From Insolitispirillum peregrinum (lineage in GTDB: Bacteria; Pseudomonadota; Alphaproteobacteria; Rhodospirillales; Rhodospirillaceae): 43,376 nucleotides of DNA. The DNA lies in the NCBI RefSeq assembly GCF_042665255.1, contig NZ_JBHTCD010000037.1, one strand, 5' to 3'. Each line of letters opens with the position of its first letter. Within the stretch, counting starts at the first letter, position 1. The translations under genes and the position numbers were made by a program. Below, piece by piece: positions 8,165 through 16,236 of the stretch. The notes under the pieces are model-generated. The model did no database searches, was not told the DNA's origin, and saw only the letters and a program-made list of their open reading frames with translations.

Positions 8165-8623
8165 TCAGGCCGAGCGGATGCTGTCGACCCCCTGACGGGC
8201 CAGCGCATCGGCGCGTTCGTTTTCCGGGTGTCCGGCGTGGCCCTTGACCCAGTGCCATTCGACGGTGTGATTGCGGCACAGCGCATCCAGCTCCTGCCAC
8301 AGATCGGCGTTCTTGACCGGCTTTTTGTCGGCGGTTTTCCAGCCGTTTTTCTTCCAGCCGAAAATCCACGCGGTCATGCCGTTCTTGACGTACTGGCTGT
8401 CGGTGTAGATGTGGACAACACAGGCCCGGTTCAGCGCCAGCAGGCCGCCAATCACCGCCCGCAGTTCCATCCGGTTGTTGGTGGTGTCCGGCTCGCCGCC
8501 GAACAGGTCCTTTTCATGGCCGCGCCAGCGCAGGACCACCCCCCAGCCACCGGGGCCGGGGTTGCCGGAACAGGCGCCGTCGGTGTACAGCTCGACGATA
8601 TCGGGTGTTGGGGTGCTGCTCAT
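8165..8623 (-). CDS. rnhA: Ribonuclease HI
   Basis: Endonuclease that degrades the RNA strand of RNA-DNA hybrids. In the 152-residue form starting at ATG 8623, the four catalytic acids are all present: Asp15 in LYTDGACSGNPGPGG, Glu53 in NRMELRAV, Asp75 in IYTDSQYV and Asp139 in NERADALA. The handle region WKKNGWKTADKKPVKN resembles the E. coli enzyme. The start overlaps the thrB stop as TGATG; a GTG one codon earlier is equally possible. The gene follows ispH and thrB, an arrangement common in alphaproteobacteria. Confidence 0.96.
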   Translation of the reverse strand: MSSTPTPDIVELYTDGACSGNPGPGGWGVVLRWRGHEKDLFGGEPDTTNNRMELRAVIGGLLALNRACVVHIYTDSQYVKNGMTAWIFGWKKNGWKTADKKPVKNADLWQELDALCRNHTVEWHWVKGHAGHPENERADALARQGVDSIRSA

Positions 8624-9585
8624 CACTCCAGCCCGTACGCGCCGGGACCGCTGACGGCGGCATGGAAGCGCAGCTTGTGCAGGTATTCCATCGGGTCCTT
8701 CGGCTTGACGAACGCCCCCGCCGGGGTGTTCAGCCAGTCATACAGCCGGGTCAGCAGGAAACGCATCGCCGATCCCCGGCACAACAGCGGCAGGGCGTTC
8801 AGCTCGGCGTCCTCGAACGGGCGGACCTTGCGGTAACTTGCCAGCAGCAGACGGGCCTTGGTGGCGTTGAAACTGCGGTCGGCCTCAAAGCACCAGGCAT
8901 TCAGGCACACCGCCACGTCATAGGCCAGCAGGTCGTTGCAGGCAAAGTAAAAGTCGATCAGGCCGGAAAACTGGTCGTTCAGGTAAAACACGTTGTCCGG
9001 AAAGGCGTCGGCGTGGATCACCCCGTGCGGCAGGTCGGTCGGCCAGCGGGCTTCCAGCAGGTCGAGTTCGCGGGCGATTTCGTCAGCCAGTCCGGGCATC
9101 ACCTCGTCGGCACGCGGGCGGGCGGCCTCGAACAGCGGACGCCAGCCATCGACGCTCAGCGCATTGTGGCGGGTCAGGGTGAAGCCTTCGCCCGCCAGAT
9201 GCATCCGGGCCAGTGCCGTTCCCAACTGGGCGCAGTGGTGGGCCTGAATCTTGCGCGGCCACATCCCGCGCAGGAAGGTGACAATCGCCGCCGGACGGCC
9301 ACACAGCTCGCGCAGGGCTTCGCCATCGCGGGCGGCGACCGGGGTCGGGCAGGCCAGACCGTTCCCCGCCAGATGGTCCATCAGGCCGAGAAAGAACGGC
9401 AGGTCGGCCGGGTTCACCCGCTTTTCGTAGAGGGTCAGGATATAGGGGCCCAGCGAGGTCACCAGCAGGTAGTTGGAGTTTTCCACCCCTTCGGCAATGC
9501 CCTTGTAGCTGACCAGCTCGCCGATATCATAATCAGCAATGAAGGCGGACAGGGTTTGATCATCAATTTCGGTATAAACGGCCAT
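8623..9585 (-). CDS. thrB: Homoserine kinase, aminoglycoside-phosphotransferase-like type
   Basis: Phosphorylates homoserine in threonine biosynthesis. This is the APH/choline-kinase-fold ThrB of alphaproteobacteria, unrelated to the GHMP enzyme of E. coli. The 320-residue protein has an N-terminal nucleotide-binding lobe including EGVENSNYLL, the catalytic loop HADAFPDNVF (191-200), and the metal-binding LIDFYFACND with Asp211. The opening VYTEIDDQTLSAFIADYDIG is typical. The ATG at 9585 follows AAGGA. It lies 33 bp after ispH and overlaps rnhA. Other APH-fold kinases are the alternative, but both the motif set and the context point to ThrB. Confidence 0.93.
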   Translation of the reverse strand: MAVYTEIDDQTLSAFIADYDIGELVSYKGIAEGVENSNYLLVTSLGPYILTLYEKRVNPADLPFFLGLMDHLAGNGLACPTPVAARDGEALRELCGRPAAIVTFLRGMWPRKIQAHHCAQLGTALARMHLAGEGFTLTRHNALSVDGWRPLFEAARPRADEVMPGLADEIARELDLLEARWPTDLPHGVIHADAFPDNVFYLNDQFSGLIDFYFACNDLLAYDVAVCLNAWCFEADRSFNATKARLLLASYRKVRPFEDAELNALPLLCRGSAMRFLLTRLYDWLNTPAGAFVKPKDPMEYLHKLRFHAAVSGPGAYGLE

Positions 9586-9618
9586 CGCCGTGGTTCCTTT
9601 CGGGGGCAGGCTGTGGCG

Positions 9619-10569
9619 TCAGGAGCCGGCGAGGGTGGCGGGCAGCTTGAACGAGATGGTTTCTTCGGTGACGCGCACATCCTTCAGCGTCAGCTCGTAG
9701 CGCAGGCGGGCGGCGGCAATTACTTCCTCGACCAGCACCTCGGGGGCCGAGGCTCCGGCGGTGATGCCCAGCGTCTGCACGCCATCGAGCAGCGACCAGT
9801 CAATGTCGCTGGCACGCTGCACCAGCACCGCCCGCTCACAGCCTGCACGGTGGGCGACCTCGACCAGCCGCTTGGAGTTGGAGGAGTTGGGGGCACCGAT
9901 CACCATCAGCGCGTCGCATTCCGGTGCCAGTGCCTTGACCGCTGCCTGCCGGTTGGTGGTGGCATAGCAGATGTCTTCCTTTTTCGGCCCTTTCAGGGCC
10001 GGGAAGCGGCGGCGCAGAACCTCGACAATCTGGGCGGTGTCATCGACTGACAGGGTGGTCTGGGTGACATAGGCGATGTGGGCCGGGTCGGCAGGCTGGA
10101 CGGTTTCGGCCTGCTCGATGGTTTCCACCAGCAGCATCGAGCCATCGGGAACCTGCCCCATGGTGCCGATCACCTCGGGGTGGTTGGCGTGGCCGATCAG
10201 GATCACCTGATCCCCGGCGGCGGCGTGGCGGTCGGCCTCGATGTGGACCTTCGATACCAGCGGACAGGTGGCATCAAGATAGATCATCTGCCGCGCCTCG
10301 GCGGCGGCAGGCACGCTTTTCGGCACGCCATGGGCGGAAAACACCACCGGGCGGTCATCGGGGCAATCGGCCAGATCATCGACGAACACCGCGCCCTGAT
10401 CGCGCAGACTGTCGACGACAAACTTGTTGTGGACGATTTCGTGCCGGACGTAGACCGGAGCCCCAAAGGTCTCCAGCGCCTTTTCCACGATCTGGATGGC
10501 GCGATCAACGCCAGCGCAGAAGCCGCGCGGCCACGCCAGCGCAATAGTCAGGGCAGGTTTCTCGCTCAT
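9619..10569 (-). CDS. ispH: 4-hydroxy-3-methylbut-2-enyl diphosphate reductase
   Basis: Final enzyme of the MEP isoprenoid pathway; reduces HMBPP to IPP and DMAPP using a 4Fe-4S cluster. The three cluster cysteines are visible at Cys18 (PRGFCAGVDRA), Cys102 (LDATCPLVSKVH) and Cys201 (DICYATTNRQ). Other conserved blocks are VRHEIVHNKFVV, FSAHGVP, IGHANHPEVIGTMGQ and IGAPNSSNSKRL. The ATG at 10569 gives MSEKPALTIALAWPRGF; a longer reading frame to 10680 has no family similarity at its N-terminus. The protein is 316 residues, the usual size. It is divergent from the lipoprotein gene across 175 bp. Confidence 0.97.
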   Translation of the reverse strand: MSEKPALTIALAWPRGFCAGVDRAIQIVEKALETFGAPVYVRHEIVHNKFVVDSLRDQGAVFVDDLADCPDDRPVVFSAHGVPKSVPAAAEARQMIYLDATCPLVSKVHIEADRHAAAGDQVILIGHANHPEVIGTMGQVPDGSMLLVETIEQAETVQPADPAHIAYVTQTTLSVDDTAQIVEVLRRRFPALKGPKKEDICYATTNRQAAVKALAPECDALMVIGAPNSSNSKRLVEVAHRAGCERAVLVQRASDIDWSLLDGVQTLGITAGASAPEVLVEEVIAAARLRYELTLKDVRVTEETISFKLPATLAGS

Positions 10570-10744
10570 GCCTAAGCCTTTAAAGACGGAGCCTTTGACA
10601 TAGCAACAAACGCACCAAAGGGCAACCGATGCTGCGGTTACAGGACTGATGCGCTGACGCCAGCTTGCCCCAAAGCGCAAAAGGCGCTACTTCTCCCCCA
10701 TGCCGCTCGTGTGCCGGTGGCGGTCGTTGATGGGAGTTTGCCTG

Positions 10745-11296
10745 ATGAAGTCTGTGTTTGGCCGTCTTGTTCAGGGGCTGGCGGTCGCATCGCTGGCGGT
10801 GGGGCTGGCATCCTGCGGGATGATGGGCAAAAAGGCCGAAGAGATGGCCTGCCCGGACATCCGCATCGACCGTGATACCGCCAAGCTGACATCCTTTACC
10901 CCCGGTGCCGGGCAGGACATCACCGACATTCAGTTCGAAGGCCAGATTCTGGCCTTTAACGGCGATTGCGGCTGGGACCCGAAAACCCGCACCATTGACG
11001 TCAAGATGAAGGTGCTGTTTGAAATCACCCGAGGCCCGGCCCTGAAGGGGCTGGACGGGCAGTTCCAGTATTTCGTCGCCGTGCCGGAATTCTATCCGTC
11101 GCCTGCGGGCAAGCAGGTGCTGTCGGTGCCGTTCAAGTTCAACGACGGCAATCTGACCACGGTGAATGTGCGTGACGAGGAAGTCCGCATCCGCATTCCG
11201 CTGGGGACCGACAAAAAGAGCAGCGATACGCCGGTCTACATCGGCTTCCAGCTCGACAACAAGCAGCTTGAGTTCAATCGCAAACTGAACCGCTGA
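10745..11296 (+). CDS. Putative outer-membrane lipoprotein of unknown function
   Basis: A 183-residue protein with a lipoprotein signal: positively charged start, hydrophobic stretch, and lipobox LASC with the lipidated Cys at residue 24. The mature part is soluble, with many beta-prone segments (IQFEGQILAFNGDCGWD, TIDVKMKVLFEITRG, VYIGFQLDNKQLEFN). It has a second Cys in DCGWD. No catalytic motif is recognised. The ATG at 10745 follows GGGAG with an 8-nt spacing; 15 upstream codons of the open frame are excluded. A strong hairpin follows the stop, so it is probably monocistronic. The beta-rich mature domain with a lipid anchor suggests a periplasmic-face envelope protein, but this is inference and no family name is offered. 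Confidence 0.8.
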   Translation: MKSVFGRLVQGLAVASLAVGLASCGMMGKKAEEMACPDIRIDRDTAKLTSFTPGAGQDITDIQFEGQILAFNGDCGWDPKTRTIDVKMKVLFEITRGPALKGLDGQFQYFVAVPEFYPSPAGKQVLSVPFKFNDGNLTTVNVRDEEVRIRIPLGTDKKSSDTPVYIGFQLDNKQLEFNRKLNR

Positions 11297-11319
11297 GGCC
11301 TGTCTGCCGATTGTGTTGT

Positions 11320-11361
11320 GAACGCCGTCGCCGATGATCCTGTCGGCGACGGCGTTCGTTT
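11320..11361 (+). terminator. Rho-independent terminator after the lipoprotein gene
   Basis: A perfect 15-bp stem (11320-11334 with 11343-11357), closed by an 8-nt loop, is followed by GTTTGTT. It separates the lipoprotein transcript from the riboswitch leader of the gcv operon. The T-run is imperfect but the stem is very stable. Confidence 0.75.
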
Positions 11362-11445
11362 GTTGGGGACTGCCTGAAAGTGCGGCACCTTGTAAAGCGT
11401 CGTTGACGAATGGTGCATAACGCGCCACACTGCCCGCCATCCGTT

Positions 11446-11660
11446 AGATCTCTGCGGGAGAGATCGGGCTGCCCCGGCAGGCCCGACGCCGAAGGAGCAA
11501 CCGCCTCCGGAAACTCTCAGGCAAACAGGACCGCAGAAGGACGGACCTCTGGAAAGCAGATCGCACCTGCCCGGCAGGCGTGGTCTCACCGAAGAAGTAA
11601 GTCTGAACGGGGATCCCCCCGTTTGCGATGAATCTTTCAGGTTGGGAGACAGAGGGAGGC
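11446..11660 (+). promoter_or_regulatory. Tandem glycine riboswitch upstream of the gcv operon
   Basis: Two glycine aptamers lie in series. Aptamer 1 is closed by TCTGCGG (11451-11457) pairing with CCGCAGA (11531-11537), and contains the conserved GGGAGAGA and GCCGAAGGAGCAA segments followed by the ACTCTCAGGCAAACAGGACC element. Aptamer 2 is closed by CCTCTG (11546-11551) with CAGAGG (11650-11655), and contains CACCGAAGAAGTAAG and ATCTTTCAGG. The short linker and two-aptamer layout match known gcvT riboswitches, which bind glycine and switch expression of the cleavage system on. The 3' platform is described separately. Confidence 0.93.
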
Positions 11661-11686
11661 ATTCACCACCTGCTGGCCCGGTTCCG

Positions 11687-11745
11687 GACAGCGGGGTGTT
11701 GCCCCCATGAGGGTGCCGTTTGGTGCCCGCTGTCGGAGTCTCTCC
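11687..11745 (+). promoter_or_regulatory. Probable expression platform of the glycine riboswitch
   Basis: A perfect 9-bp stem, GACAGCGGG (11687-11695) with CCCGCTGTC (11726-11734), ends directly before the gcvT ribosome site GGAG (11735-11738). A second tiny pairing, GGAG (11735-11738) with CTCC (11742-11745), could occlude that site. There is no downstream T-run, so control of translation initiation looks likelier than termination. The stems are seen; the mechanism is inferred. Confidence 0.5.
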
Positions 11746-11747
11746 TT

Positions 11748-12869
11748 ATGAACGACCTTCCCGCCGATGCCCCGCTGCTGACCACCCCGCTGGATGCCCT
11801 GCACCGCGAGCTGGGCGCGCGCATGGTGCCGTTCGCTGGCTATGCCATGCCGGTGCAGTATCCCACCGGTATTCTGGCCGAGCACGGTTGGTGCCGAAAC
11901 CATGCCGCCCTGTTCGATGTGTCGCACATGGGGCAGGCGTGGATCACCGGCGCCGATGTTGCCGGGGCGCTGGAAACGCTGGTGCCAGCCTCGTACCGCG
12001 AGCTGAAGGCCGGGCGCACCCGCTATACCGTTTTCACCAATGATCAGGGCGGCATTCTGGACGACCTGATGATCACCCACGTCGGGCCGGACCGCTGGTT
12101 CGTGGTGGTCAATGCCGCCTGCAAGGAGGCCGATTTCGCCCGTCTGCAACAGGGTATCGGCGACCGGGTGACGCTGGATGTGCTGACCGACCGCGCCCTG
12201 CTGGCCCTGCAAGGGCCGACGGCGGCGGCGGTGATGGCCCATTTCGCCCCCGCCAGTGCGGCGATGGTGTTCATGCAGGCCGGGCCGCTGGACGTGGCCG
12301 GGATTCCCTGCTTTGTCACCCGCTCGGGCTATACCGGCGAAGACGGCTTTGAAATTTCGGTGCCTGCCGATCAGGCCGACCATCTGGCACGCCTGTTCCT
12401 CGATCACCCCGAGGTCAAGCCCTGTGGTCTGGGGGCGCGCGATTCCCTGCGTCTGGAGGCTGGCTTGCCGCTGTATGGCTCGGACATCGACACCACCACC
12501 AGCCCGGTCGAAGCGGCGCTGACCTTTGCCATCGGCAAGCGCCGCCGCAGCGACGGCGGCTTTCCCGGTGCCGAGCGTATTCTGGCCGAGCTGGAGCAGG
12601 GTACCAGCCGCCTGCGGGTGGGCATCGCCCTTGATGGCCGCGCTCCGGCGCGGGCACATACCGAAATCCAGGACACCGAAGGCCGCCGGATCGGCGAAGT
12701 GACCAGTGGCGGCTTTGCCCCGACCCTGAACGCGCCGATTGCGATGGGCTATGTCGAAACCGCCTTTGCCCAACCGGGAACGCCGCTGCGCCTGATCGTG
12801 CGCGGCAAGGCGCTGGAGGCCCGGGTGGTCAGCCTGCCGTTCGTCGAGCAGCGCTATCACCGCGGCTGA
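11748..12869 (+). CDS. gcvT: Glycine cleavage system T protein (aminomethyltransferase)
   Basis: Transfers the aminomethyl carbon from lipoyl-GcvH to tetrahydrofolate, releasing ammonia. The 373-residue protein opens with PLLTTPLDALHRELGARMVPFAGY. It carries LFDVSHMGQ, the folate-site region, RSGYTGEDGFEIS and LGARDSLRLEAGLPLYG, all typical of GcvT. The C-terminal barrel contains a SGGFAPTLNAPIAMGYV block. The ATG at 11748 follows GGAG; the open frame extends 40 codons upstream into the riboswitch, which is not coding. First gene of a four-gene operon, 47 bp before gcvH. Confidence 0.97.
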   Translation: MNDLPADAPLLTTPLDALHRELGARMVPFAGYAMPVQYPTGILAEHGWCRNHAALFDVSHMGQAWITGADVAGALETLVPASYRELKAGRTRYTVFTNDQGGILDDLMITHVGPDRWFVVVNAACKEADFARLQQGIGDRVTLDVLTDRALLALQGPTAAAVMAHFAPASAAMVFMQAGPLDVAGIPCFVTRSGYTGEDGFEISVPADQADHLARLFLDHPEVKPCGLGARDSLRLEAGLPLYGSDIDTTTSPVEAALTFAIGKRRRSDGGFPGAERILAELEQGTSRLRVGIALDGRAPARAHTEIQDTEGRRIGEVTSGGFAPTLNAPIAMGYVETAFAQPGTPLRLIVRGKALEARVVSLPFVEQRYHRG

Positions 12870-12916
12870 TCTTCTTTTCTTTCTTTTTCCGCCATTTGCA
12901 GCAGGGACGCCCCGCC

Positions 12917-13294
12917 ATGACCACTCTGTATTACACCGAAGACCATGAATGGATTGCCGTTGACGGTGATGTTGCCACCGTTGGCATTACCGCCTATGCC
13001 GCCGGGCAACTGGGCGACGTGGTGTTCGTCGAAGTCCCCGACGATGGCAAGGCCGTCAGCAAGGGCAAGGAAGCCGCAGTGGTGGAATCGGTCAAGGCCG
13101 CCAGCGATGTTTATGCTCCGGTGTCGGGCACGGTGATCGAAGGCAATCAGGCGCTGGTCGACAACCCGGCGCTGGTCAACGAGTCCCCCGAAGGCGACGG
13201 CTGGTTTTTCCGCATGACCCTCAGCGACATCGGCGAGCTGTCCGGGCTGATGGACAAAACCGCCTATGAGGCCCTGATCGCCGCCGCCGGTTGA
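12917..13294 (+). CDS. gcvH: Glycine cleavage system H protein
   Basis: Lipoylated carrier that shuttles the aminomethyl group between the P, T and L proteins. The 125-residue chain has the lipoyl-lysine at Lys60 in VVESVKAASDVYAPVSG, with the conserved EDHEWI start, GITAYAAGQLGDVVFVEVP and the C-terminal GWFFRMTLSD. Modification depends on lipoyl transfer, and a lipB gene lies about 11 kb downstream in this window. The ATG at 12917 gives the standard family length. Confidence 0.97.
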   Translation: MTTLYYTEDHEWIAVDGDVATVGITAYAAGQLGDVVFVEVPDDGKAVSKGKEAAVVESVKAASDVYAPVSGTVIEGNQALVDNPALVNESPEGDGWFFRMTLSDIGELSGLMDKTAYEALIAAAG

Positions 13295-13322
13295 TCGGCA
13301 CTCTTTTTCGGGAGTTTCTGAC

Positions 13323-14678
13323 ATGCGCTATCTGCCACTGACCGCCGACGACCGGCGGGCGATGCTGGCTGCCATCGGCGTGGCGTCGGTCGAAGATCTG
13401 TTCCGGGATCTTCCGGCCTCGGCCCGTATTCAAGACCCGGCGGCAGCCTTTGATCTGCCTGACCATCGGGGCGAATGGGAAATCGAACAGGCCCTGTCGG
13501 CTCTGGCCGGGCAGAACCTGAGTGCGGCCACCGCGCCCAGCTTTCTGGGGGCCGGAGCCTATCGCCACCACACCCCGGCGTCTCTGGATTACCTGATCCA
13601 GCGCGGCGAGTTCCTCACCGCCTATACCCCCTATCAGCCGGAAGTCAGTCAGGGCACCTTGCAGGCGCTGTTTGAATTCCAGACGCAGGTGGCGATGATC
13701 ACCGGCATGGAGGTGGCCAACGCCTCGATGTACGACGGTGCCACCGCCTGCGCCGAAGCCGCCGCCATGGCCTGCCGCGTCACCAAACGCAAAAAGGTGC
13801 TGGTCTCGGGCAGTGTGCATCCGCACTTTGCCGAAACCACCACCACCTTCCTGCGCTATACCGACTGCGAGGTCGAAGTCCTGCCGCCCGACGTGTTCGG
13901 GCTGGAAGACCTGTTGGGACGGCTGGACGATGATCTGGCCTGCGTGATCGTGCAGACGCCGGGCTTCTTTGGCTCGCTGAAGGATTACACCACGCTGGCC
14001 GAGGCTGCCCATGAATATGGTGCCCTGCTGGTGGTCGCCACCACGGAACCGCTGTCGTTGGGGCTGGTGACCTCGCCGGGGGAGATGGGGGCCGATATCG
14101 TGGTCGCCGAAGGCCAGAGCCTCGCCGCCCCGCCGGGCTTTGGCGGGCCGGGGGTTGGCCTGTTTGCCACCCGCAGCAAGTATGTGCGCCAGATGCCGGG
14201 CCGCCTGTGTGGCGAGACGGTGGACGTCGACGGGCGGCGCGGCTGGGTGCTGACCCTGTCCACCCGCGAACAGCATATCCGGCGGGAAAAGGCCACCTCC
14301 AACATCTGCACCAACTCGGGGCTGATCGCGCTGGCCTTCACCATCCACATGACCCTGCTGGGCGAGGCGGGCTTTACCGGGCTGGCCGAACTGAACCATG
14401 CCCGCGCCTGCGCCGCCGCCGATGCGCTGGGCAAGGTCAAGGGCGTGCGGGTGCTGTCGCAGACCTTCTTCAACGAATTTGCCCTCAGTCTGCCCAAGCC
14501 CGCCGAACAGGTGGTCGAGGCGCTGGCCGCCCGTGGCATTCTGGGCGGGGTTCCGGCCTCGCGCTTCTTCCCGACCTATCCCGAACTGGCCGAGGTTCTG
14601 CTGGTGACGGTGACCGAGATGAACAGTGATGAACAGGTGGCGGCTCTGGTGGCGGCCCTGACGGAGATCCTGGCATGA
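13323..14678 (+). CDS. gcvPA: Glycine dehydrogenase (decarboxylating) subunit 1
   Basis: N-terminal half of the P protein, which decarboxylates glycine with pyridoxal phosphate; together with GcvPB it forms the active enzyme. The 451 residues begin MRYLPLTADDRRAMLAAIGV, then FLGAGAYRHHTPASLDYLI, PYQPEVSQGTLQALFEFQT and NASMYDGATACAEAA, all characteristic. This subunit does not carry the PLP lysine. It lies 28 bp after gcvH and overlaps gcvPB as ATGA. The split P protein is common in many alphaproteobacteria and Gram-positives, unlike the single-chain form of E. coli. Confidence 0.97.
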   Translation: MRYLPLTADDRRAMLAAIGVASVEDLFRDLPASARIQDPAAAFDLPDHRGEWEIEQALSALAGQNLSAATAPSFLGAGAYRHHTPASLDYLIQRGEFLTAYTPYQPEVSQGTLQALFEFQTQVAMITGMEVANASMYDGATACAEAAAMACRVTKRKKVLVSGSVHPHFAETTTTFLRYTDCEVEVLPPDVFGLEDLLGRLDDDLACVIVQTPGFFGSLKDYTTLAEAAHEYGALLVVATTEPLSLGLVTSPGEMGADIVVAEGQSLAAPPGFGGPGVGLFATRSKYVRQMPGRLCGETVDVDGRRGWVLTLSTREQHIRREKATSNICTNSGLIALAFTIHMTLLGEAGFTGLAELNHARACAAADALGKVKGVRVLSQTFFNEFALSLPKPAEQVVEALAARGILGGVPASRFFPTYPELAEVLLVTVTEMNSDEQVAALVAALTEILA

Positions 14679-16186
14679 GCACGTCCGTGACAACACTGAC
14701 TGGCAACCGTGGTTTGCAGGTCGAAGAAAAGCTGATCTTTGAACAGGACCAGCCGGGCCGCACCGCCGTCGATCTGCCCGCCGTTGAACCGTACCTCGAC
14801 CGGCTGGGCGGCCTGCGTCGGCGCGGGGCCATTGGCCTGCCGGGGCTGTCGGAGCCGCAGGTGGTCCGCCACTACACCCGCCTGTCGCAAAAGAATTACG
14901 GCATCGACACCGGCTTTTATCCGCTGGGGTCGTGCACCATGAAGCACAACCCGCGCCTGAACGAAAAGATGGCCCGCCTGCCGGGGCTGGCCGACATCCA
15001 CCCGTTCCAGCCGGAAAGCACCGTGCAGGGGGCGCTGAAGCTGATGCACCTGCTGGCGCACTGGCTGAAGACCCTGACCGGGATGCCGGCGGTGGCCCTG
15101 TCTCCGGCGGCCGGGGCCCATGGCGAGCTGTGCGGGGTGATGGCGATCCGGGCGGCGCTGGAGGCCCGTGGCGAGACGCGGACCAAGGTTCTGTGCCCGG
15201 AAAGTGCCCACGGCACCAACCCGGCGACGGCGGCGCTGGTCGGTTTCGAGGTCGAAAGCATCCCGGCCACCGCCGATGGCCGGGTGGACATGGCGGCGCT
15301 GAAAGCCCGGTTGGGGCCGGATGTGGCGGCGTTCATGGTTACCAACCCGAACACCTGTGGCCTGTTTGAACGCGACATCATCGAAATCTCGCAGGCGGTC
15401 CATCAGGCTGGGGCCTATGTCTATATGGATGGGGCCAATTACAACGCCATCGTCGGGCGGGTGCGGGTTGCCGATCTGGGGGTTGATGCGATGCACATCA
15501 ACCTGCACAAGACCTTTTCCACCCCCCATGGCGGTGGTGGTCCGGGGTCGGGGCCGACCGTTCTGTCGGCGGCGCTGGCGCCCTATGCGCCGGTACCCTA
15601 TGTGGTCGAACAGGCCGATGGATCGTTCCATCTGGTCGAGCAGGTGCTGGAAGCCACGGCCAGCGGGCAGCAGCCGTTTGGCCGCATGAAGGGCTATCAT
15701 GGCCAGTTCGGGGTGTTCGTGCGTGCCCTGTCCTACATGATGGCGATGGGCCGCGATGGTCTGTTTCAGGCCTCGGGCGATGCGGTGCTGAATGCCAATT
15801 ACCTGCTGGCCCGCCTGTCCGCTGCCTTGTCGCCGTCCTTTGACGGGCCGGTGATGCACGAGGCGCTGTTTGATGACCGCTTCCTGAAGGATACCGGCGT
15901 TACCACTCTCGACTTCGCCAAGGCGATGATCGACGAGGGCTTCCATCCGATGACCATGTATTTCCCGCTGGTGGTCCATGGCGCGTTGCTGATGGAACCG
16001 ACCGAGACGGAATCACGGGAATCGCTCGATGCCTTCATCGAGGCGGTGCTGGGGCTGGCCGAGCGGGCCAAAGCCGGGGATGCCGAAGCCTTCCAGCAGG
16101 CTCCGCGCCTGACCCCGCGCCGCCGTCTGGACGAAACCGCCGCCGCCCGGCGGCCGGTGTTGCGCTGGACGCCTGCGGCGGAGTAA
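14675..16186 (+). CDS. gcvPB: Glycine dehydrogenase (decarboxylating) subunit 2
   Basis: C-terminal half of the P protein, holding the PLP-binding lysine: Lys279 in INLHKTFSTPHGGGGPGSG. Other conserved parts are YGIDTGFYPLGSCTMKHNP, ALSPAAGAHGELCG, ESAHGTNPATAAL, TNPNTCGLFE, and YMDGANYNAIVG. The 503-residue length is normal. A 4-bp ATGA overlap with gcvPA suggests translational coupling and equal production of the two subunits. The C-terminal 20 residues are basic and Ala-rich and not conserved. A stable hairpin follows the stop. Confidence 0.97.
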   Translation: MSTSVTTLTGNRGLQVEEKLIFEQDQPGRTAVDLPAVEPYLDRLGGLRRRGAIGLPGLSEPQVVRHYTRLSQKNYGIDTGFYPLGSCTMKHNPRLNEKMARLPGLADIHPFQPESTVQGALKLMHLLAHWLKTLTGMPAVALSPAAGAHGELCGVMAIRAALEARGETRTKVLCPESAHGTNPATAALVGFEVESIPATADGRVDMAALKARLGPDVAAFMVTNPNTCGLFERDIIEISQAVHQAGAYVYMDGANYNAIVGRVRVADLGVDAMHINLHKTFSTPHGGGGPGSGPTVLSAALAPYAPVPYVVEQADGSFHLVEQVLEATASGQQPFGRMKGYHGQFGVFVRALSYMMAMGRDGLFQASGDAVLNANYLLARLSAALSPSFDGPVMHEALFDDRFLKDTGVTTLDFAKAMIDEGFHPMTMYFPLVVHGALLMEPTETESRESLDAFIEAVLGLAERAKAGDAEAFQQAPRLTPRRRLDETAAARRPVLRWTPAAE

Positions 16187-16193
16187 GCGATGG

Positions 16194-16230
16194 CCCGGTC
16201 TGGTCCGGTTTGTTTCCGGGCCAGACCGGG
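16194..16230. terminator. Hairpin between convergent gcvPB and the CLC gene
   Basis: CCCGGTCTGG (16194-16203) pairs with CCAGACCGGG (16221-16230), and CCGG (16205-16208) with CCGG (16216-16219), across a T-rich loop. It lies between two convergent stops. Neither strand shows a following T-run, so it may act as a barrier or processing hairpin rather than a textbook terminator. Confidence 0.5.
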
Positions 16231-16236
16231 AGAGGT

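Noticed and set aside
8605..10050. 481-codon plus-strand open frame opposite thrB and ispH
   Set aside because: Antisense to genes with complete catalytic motifs; low-complexity composition and no ribosome site.
11628..11747. Forty extra codons at the front of gcvT
   Set aside because: They lie inside the second riboswitch aptamer and the platform stem; the family start and GGAG are at 11748.
13221..14696. 491-codon minus-strand open frame opposite gcvPA
   Set aside because: Composition typical of reverse-frame shadows, no recognisable domain, antisense to gcvPA.
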